64,000 nucleotides of DNA from Aradus depressus. Its lineage: Eukaryota; Arthropoda; Insecta; Hemiptera; Aradidae. This document shows, one piece after another, positions 60,701-64,000 of this stretch. Under the pieces are notes generated by a model. The model ran no database searches, was not told the origin of the DNA, and saw only the letters and a program-made list of their open reading frames with translations. Both the position numbers and the translations under genes were made by a program. Numbering within the stretch: the first letter of the stretch is position 1; each line of letters starts with the position of its first letter. The stretch covers positions 53,265,427 to 53,329,426 of the forward strand of contig OY759218.1 in the NCBI GenBank assembly GCA_963662175.1, written 5' to 3'.

Positions 60701-62700
60701 TAGTATGAGTAATTAAAAATCCAATTCTCAACACGAACTTCTCAATATATATTTCTCAACTCAACTGGTTAACAATATAAAACATCTAGCATAGCAACAA
60801 CAGCTGGTTGCTACATTATTAATATTAATTTGTAATTACTTATTTTTTATATGTATATTTGTTATGTTATTTAAGTATATATAAATTCATTAAGTATATA
60901 TATATATATATTAGAGTGGTCCAAAAATGACAATTAAAAAAAAAAAAAAAGTGTACCCCCTAGTTTGGAAGAACTCGACGAAAGAAAAATTTTGGCGCCA
61001 AAAAAAACGAAAAATATTTTAAACTACCCGCCCCCCACGGCATTTGAATTTTAAATCGAATTTAACATGGGTTCTCATATGTATTAAAGTTGAAACAATA
61101 TGGCCGGAGAACACGAATTTAACGTCAAAAAGTTATTTTGAGAATGAGGAAAAAACAAAGCACAATTTTTTCAAACGGAAAGTTGTATTTGAATTTAATC
61201 ATTTCAAAAGAAAACTACTCTCGAGTAAGAAAAGTTAAAAGTTTGTTTTAAAAATCTGCATTTCTTAGATTCGTGTTCTCAAAGTGGCATAGTCGTGCAT
61301 GTGTCAGTCATTGTTTATGTTCATGAAAATGCAGGGTAAAGCAGATAAGAAGGACAAGTTCTTTAATTTGCGAACCACTTGAAATAAATCTGTTGTTCAA
61401 TAGTATTTGGACGACCAAACAGATAATTGGAACTAGGAGAGAACACTACCAATGATTCAATGTGTAGCATGTTTCTCAAGGTGTGTTACCGGGTGGTATC
61501 TTTACGTAGGATAGTAACTTGGAATGATATGATAATACATTTAGGGTATCTTATTGTTGTGTACATTATTGGTCGTTATCTATGCTTGAATCGGGCTTAT
61601 AGGGATGCTACTTGTAAAAACTCATGAATCCCGTTCAAAATTTTGAAAATTTCACCCTGAAATGTACATTTTCATGGTATTTACGTCGGATTAACATTTG
61701 AATTTTAAAACTCGTTAAGGAAATTATGGAGATATGTTGTTTACCAACTATCCACATTTACGTATTTTATTCAAAATATACATATAACTTTGAGTTGTCC
61801 CATTGAACAGGAAACTTAACCCATTATTTTAACTTATCTCAGCTGGTTCTTTTCTTCCTCATCCTGTCTATTGACTCACTAAATTGGTGATTTACCACTG
61901 AAGATGACATAATAGTGTTCGAATCAGGTTTTGGTGTTGAATAGAACAGTGGGCTATATTTAGAGGAGGAAAAAAAAAGTTTCTATCCCGATTGGTTGCA
62001 AGCAATAACTTCCACCAGATCAAAAAGAAGTTACGACAGAGAAATTTTGATTTTAATTTATCGCTTTTGACAAAACTTTCGATTTTGGTTCAAACTGATT
62101 TCAACCCTGGCGAATGATGACATGTTCTTTATATACATATGTATATCTTTTTATGCAATCCCTTGAAATTGCGATCCTGATTTATCGCTCATTATGGAAC
62201 TTTTGATTTCGGTTCAGAAATATTTCAACCCTTGTGCATAACAAAATGTTCTTCATTAATATATTTTTTTGCTTTTGTTTAAAAGGCGATTGACGATGAC
62301 TGCAACCAAACTGCTCAAATGACAGCTGCCTTCCTCGACTGGCCCCAGGCAACCTATTGTTCGAAGGTACTTATTTATTTATTTTTCTTTCTCAGATGAA
62401 GTGGCTAAGAAAATTATTGTAACTTTACTTCCCCACACGATGAGCTGGAATAGATTTAAATTAAAAGTTAATGTACCCGAAATTTTCTTTCATCGAATGA
62501 TTTTTATAGGTATTAGAAATGAGTGAACCATGTATGAAAGTAATAATATTTTGTTTCAGATTGAAAAAGGCGAGGGAGAATTAACTGTTACTAGAGAAAT
62601 TGATGGGGGTTTGGAAGTTATTAAAGTGAAAATGCCTGCGGTTATCAGCGCTGACCTGCGATTGAACGAGCCTCGTTACGCTACGCTACCCAATATTATG
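51665..62700 (+). CDS. ETFB: ETFB: electron transfer flavoprotein subunit beta, 5 exons, 3' end outside window
   Basis: The beta subunit of the mitochondrial ETF heterodimer, which accepts electrons from acyl-CoA and other flavin dehydrogenases and passes them to ETF-ubiquinone oxidoreductase. It binds AMP structurally. Exons: 51665-51715, 52769-52927, 54792-54950, 62286-62366, 62560-62700, all GT-AG and all phase 0, giving 197 codons. [17 protein letters not shown] opens the Rossmann-like fold. Further on are [18 protein letters not shown], then GKQ joined to AIDDDCNQT (AMP/FAD loop), and the family signature [28 protein letters not shown]. The usual length is near 255, so about 57 residues are beyond 64000. 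Intron 3 (7.3 kb) contains an antisense Gypsy element. Confidence 0.95.
52769..52927 (+). CDS. ETFB: ETFB exon 2
   Basis: Residues 18-70, [20 protein letters not shown] to SCGPAQSQ. Acceptor TTTCAG, donor GTAGTC. Confidence 0.96.
52971..53520 (+). repeat. Dispersed repeat family X, scrambled copy in ETFB intron 2
   Basis: AGCTAACATGAAATATAGGG and AGTTATGTAATCAATC start it. A block of about 105 bases (AATAAATAAATGACAATTAT to CTTAGTCTATTGCA) occurs twice, at about 53113-53215 and 53379-53480, with small changes, separated by unrelated sequence. Confidence 0.65.
53521..54791. other. ETFB intron 2 remainder, no gene seen
   Basis: No coding recognised. A CTGAAGAT-GAG-loop-CTC-GAAAC motif is at 54222-54247. 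Minus-strand open frames of 60-72 codons here have no known motif. Confidence 0.4.
54222..54247 (+). other. CTGANGAT-stem-GAAAC motif
   Basis: CTGAAGAT, stem GAG, loop GGCAAGA, stem CTC, GAAAC. The stem bases differ from the other copies but still pair. Confidence 0.45.
54792..54950 (+). CDS. ETFB: ETFB exon 3
   Basis: Residues 71-123, [19 protein letters not shown] to DLVIVGKQ. Acceptor TTATAG, donor GTAAAC. Confidence 0.96.
55130..55640 (-). repeat. Dispersed repeat family X, minus copy in ETFB intron 3
   Basis: Inverted order: GGTGAATCACCGGC with TACTTCCCCAGC at the low end, then CTCTCCCTCCAAAGAC-type and three internal blocks (GAAATTTCGTGACAATTCAT, TTACAACGGCAGTTACC). Confidence 0.7.
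55833..55891. repeat. Left 59-bp arm of an inverted repeat flanking the Gypsy element
   Basis: TTAAATAACATAACAAATAT to AATTAATATTAATAA. Its reverse complement is 60816-60874, directly beyond the other end of the element. Confidence 0.85.
55954..56085 (-). repeat. 3' LTR of the Gypsy element
   Basis: 132 bp, TGTAGCGTAGCAC at the low end and AGCTGGTTGCTACA at the high end. The pol stop codon is formed inside it (TAG at 56081-56083). Confidence 0.93.
56086..56099 (-). other. Polypurine tract of the Gypsy element
   Basis: On the minus strand GGGAGGGGGAAAG lies directly before the 3' LTR, the expected plus-strand priming site. Confidence 0.85.
56285..56287 (-). other. In-frame TGA in the Gypsy integrase C-terminal region
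   Basis: GACATTGTG is followed by TGA and then an open frame. Homologous integrases usually have an aromatic or Trp-like residue after a GD-x-V block, so a point mutation from TGG is the simplest explanation. It would remove about 67 residues. Confidence 0.8.
59683..60525 (-). CDS. Gypsy Gag (capsid and CCHC zinc knuckle), 280 aa
   Basis: The first Met of the element frame is at 60525, overlapping the last base pair of the primer-binding site. The protein contains a retrotransposon Gag capsid-like segment ([23 protein letters not shown]) and one zinc knuckle near residues 259-272, [14 protein letters not shown] (C-x2-C-x4-H-x4-C). It ends TGA at 59685-59683, immediately after a GGGAAAC heptamer. 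The frame also runs upstream through the LTR without a stop, but that reflects repeat sequence. Structural protein of the particle, binds element RNA. Confidence 0.9.
   Translation of the reverse strand: MPKKKEGQHALGKRIGADESVDGRPLIFPKEFTLGSWNDYIEYFNKVSQVNKWTDDVKGLFLSLCLTGESLSIYRNMSVEDQGNFALVCRTIEVKLDPPERRELKKDEFKGRRQARGESLTQFATALETLYNEAYPERVGEAVRQETLKDHFLEGLRDKNVRFQTALTSPDTLESALSRASKMEIIALRHGSLTYATEVQDMGDSPVVAATDPIPGASVLHMMLREQNEKITALTRAVAELVVQKETKRADTGRRGPVCWTCGRSGHIQAHCSVKPPKGN
59686..59692 (-). promoter_or_regulatory. -1 frameshift slip site GGGAAAC before the gag stop
   Basis: In gag frame the sequence is AAG GGA AAC TGA, which gives the X-XXY-YYZ heptamer G GGA AAC directly 5' of the stop. 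Pol lies in the -1 frame and is open across this point. GGGAAAC is a known efficient slip sequence in retroviral gag-pro junctions. No downstream pseudoknot was modelled. Confidence 0.75.
60524..60541 (-). other. Primer-binding site, tRNA-Leu type
   Basis: TGGTGGCAGCGGTGGGAT two bases after the LTR. It is the complement of ATCCCACCGCTGCCACCA, which as I recall is the 3' end of animal tRNA-Leu(AAG) plus CCA. The gag ATG overlaps its last two bases. Confidence 0.85.
60544..60815 (-). repeat. Rearranged 5' LTR region of the Gypsy element
   Basis: 60544-60582 is the 39-base end of the LTR attached to the primer site. 60583-60683 is a 101-base copy of the sequence flanking the other end (55853-55953). 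60684-60815 is a complete 132-bp LTR. In effect 55853-56085 (flank plus LTR) is duplicated next to a truncated LTR. Confidence 0.9.
60875..62285. other. ETFB intron 3 distal part, no gene seen
   Basis: AT-rich, short TA run at about 60894-60912, A run at 60936-60949. A weak motif of the CTGAAGAT-stem type at 61898-61925. Open frames of 60-66 codons lack any recognisable motif. Confidence 0.4.
62286..62366 (+). CDS. ETFB: ETFB exon 4
   Basis: Residues 124-150, [19 protein letters not shown] to TYCSK. Acceptor AAAAG, donor GTACTT. Confidence 0.94.
62560..62700 (+). CDS. ETFB: ETFB exon 5
   Basis: Residues 151-197, [20 protein letters not shown] to YATLPNIM. Acceptor TTTCAG, donor GTAATA. The next exon is not in the window. 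Confidence 0.96.
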
Positions 62701-63031
62701 GTAATATATATATATATATATAATAATAATATAATATATTATTTATATTATATATTCCAAATTATTTTTTTTTTAGTTTGTTACTTCTGAAATTTTCGGT
62801 TAACTTCATGTAAGGGTATAAACGTCTGGGATAAATCAAGAATTCAGGTTGTAATTTTATTGAAATGCAGTAGGAATGGTTTATATAAACCTAAATGTAA
62901 AGCCTCGTTCAGATTCCATTAAGTTCTATGCAAAAAAACGGATATAATGACCAAGTCGGGGTCAAATGTTCTATGTAAATCATTTTTGTCGTTCGTAGAA
63001 TTACTGTTTATTTTACTTGTACTATTACATA

Positions 63032-63805
63032 CAGTAAACTCCCGATTATCCTCGGGATTGACTGGCGTGGATATCGCGGATAATCGAATTTCGCGGATAA
63101 GCCGCAAAATTGCCGATAATGGTTAAACAAAGGCCGAAGGCACTAAAAAAACAACGCACAAGTAGTGCTTTAAATAATTTATTATACAATAAAAGGACGT
63201 ACCTGATAACAAAACTCAATCAATGTCATGTAGTTTATTAAAAAGTCATGTTTACTGTTTAACAAAAAAGTCAGTCATTTGCTTTTGCTTTTTCGTAGTG
63301 AAACACTTTATCTTTATTTGTGATTTGAGTTTTCTCAACACCATCTTGTCACAAAGTGATGCGTCGTCTTGCTCTTCAAGGTATTGAATAATGCTGTCAA
63401 TGTGTCCTAATGCTGCATCACGTGCAAATGACTCACTGGTCAGGCGATTCGCTCGCACGCTAAGTAAGCAAATATCTGCAGTGCCGCTAGTCGCGTCCAA
63501 AACTGCTCAAGCACACACTACGTATATACCGATATATGTACTGCACAGTAATACTGAACTACATAAACGTTTTGTACTGTACATACATTATTAAATGTAC
63601 TGTACTGCATGTATATTTGTGATTTACGATTTTTATTACGTTTAAGTATGTATTTAGTAACTTTATTTCAATTTTTGTGAAATAATTTTCGGTTTCAAAA
63701 CCTTCCTTTTTTATAAAAATGCCTCCTACATGCACCGCGGATAATCCGCAAAGCGGATAATCCGCAAAGCGGATAAACCGCCCGCGGATAATCGAGAGTT
63801 TACTG
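63032..63805. mobile_element. Pogo/Tigger-like DNA transposon, internally deleted
   Basis: 774 bp, opening CAGTAAACTCCCGATTATCC and closing GGATAATCGAGAGTTTACTG with TA on both sides (63030-63031, 63806-63807). Subterminal sequence repeats GCGGATAATCCGCAAA words. The interior keeps a transposase C-terminal scrap. CAG ends, TA duplication and the PCNA-box tail all indicate the pogo group. Confidence 0.88.
63252..63500 (-). pseudogene. Pogo-like transposase C-terminal remnant with PCNA box
   Basis: 82 codons ending in TAA. LGHIDSIIQYLEEQDDAS and then CFTTKKQKQMTDFFVKQ resemble the tail of Tigger/jerky-type transposases. QKQMTDFF matches the PCNA-interaction consensus Q-x2-(I/L/M)-x2-FF, known in Pogo transposase. 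The DDE catalytic domain and CENP-B-type DNA-binding domain are missing. Confidence 0.7.
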
Positions 63806-64000
63806 TATGTGTAATGTTCAAACATTTTTGTTTCTCTTAAAAAAAAATTGATAATTGATCTTCATTCTCCCTGTTAAATGTGTTATATTATTAATTCTCC
63901 ATAATATGGCTGATATTTCCCTTAAAGTACTGACAGAAATCTTAAATGAACATAGAAATTATGTATAGTGCGTATATAAATTTAATATTTATAGACATTT
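63806..64000. other. ETFB intron 5, continuing beyond the window
   Basis: AT-rich intronic sequence. I looked for the remaining ETFB exon (a basic KK-rich stretch followed by DLGVD-type residues) from 62701 to 64000 and did not find it. Confidence 0.5.

Larger units (their letters stand above)
55954..60815 (-). mobile_element. Ty3/Gypsy LTR retrotransposon, nearly intact, antisense in ETFB intron 3
   Basis: In the minus sense the parts are: 5' LTR (ends at 60544), two-base gap, tRNA primer site (60541-60524), gag, pol in the -1 frame, polypurine tract (56099-56086), 3' LTR (56085-55954). LTRs are only 132 bp with TG...CA ends, and the full copies at 55954-56085 and 60684-60815 appear identical, so insertion was recent. 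Pol order is protease, reverse transcriptase, RNase H, integrase, the Ty3/Gypsy order. No envelope frame. Defects are one in-frame TGA late in pol and a rearranged 5' LTR. TTAT is found on both outer sides (a possible 4-bp duplication). Confidence 0.95.

Noticed and set aside
62701..64000. Final exon of ETFB within the window
   Set aside because: Looked for the expected C-terminal residues in all three plus frames after acceptor sites and found none. It must lie beyond 64000.

Overview
The window looks like AT-rich, intron-rich, repeat-dense animal nuclear DNA, most likely arthropod and probably insect. The support is a tandem pair of secreted acid lipases, a multi-exon ETF-beta gene, several classes of arthropod-type transposable elements, and a tRNA-derived SINE with CCTAA-type tails. 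No bacterial-type gene, rRNA, intact tRNA or CRISPR array was seen. The species was not identified.

Genes. Two acid lipase (gastric/lysosomal lipase-like) genes lie head-to-tail on the minus strand. LIP1 spans 34480-16504 (8 exons, 391 residues) and LIP2 spans 48262-36474 (8 exons, 393 residues). All exons could be joined with GT-AG introns and an open frame, and the intron phases (0,1,2,0,0,1,0) are the same in both. A third gene, electron transfer flavoprotein subunit beta (ETFB), starts at 51665 on the plus strand. Five in-frame exons are present up to 62700, and the last part of roughly 57 codons lies beyond the window.

Layout. 1-16500 is intergenic and made of mobile-element debris: a Penelope-like reverse transcriptase scrap beside a 301-bp palindrome, a pogo-type MITE, SINEs, Jockey-like 3' ends, an internally deleted LINE with an intact ORF1, and many copies of an unassigned dispersed repeat (family X). 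16504-34480 is LIP1. Its 8.8-kb intron 5 holds a LINE (14-bp target duplication), which is itself interrupted by a 5.2-kb LTR element that encodes a coiled-coil protein but no visible reverse transcriptase. Intron 3 holds a 117-bp satellite grown from family X. 36474-48262 is LIP2, whose intron 6 carries a 25-unit, 41-bp GC-rich minisatellite and an RTE-like LINE end. 48263-51664 is the divergent intergenic region with a decayed LINE. 51665-64000 is ETFB. Its intron 3 hosts an antisense, nearly intact Ty3/Gypsy element (55954-60815), and its distal part contains a pogo-like element with a transposase C-terminal remnant.

How the parts relate. The two lipases are paralogues, probably secreted or lysosomal esterases. 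ETFB is unrelated housekeeping (mitochondrial electron transfer). The remaining annotated sequence is transposon biology. The points most worth a second look are the pol-less LTR element, a recurring CTGANGAT-stem-GAAA RNA motif, the Gypsy element with its slip site and scrambled 5' LTR, and family X as a source of satellite DNA. Everything was read by eye. Homology statements come from recognised motifs, not from database searches.
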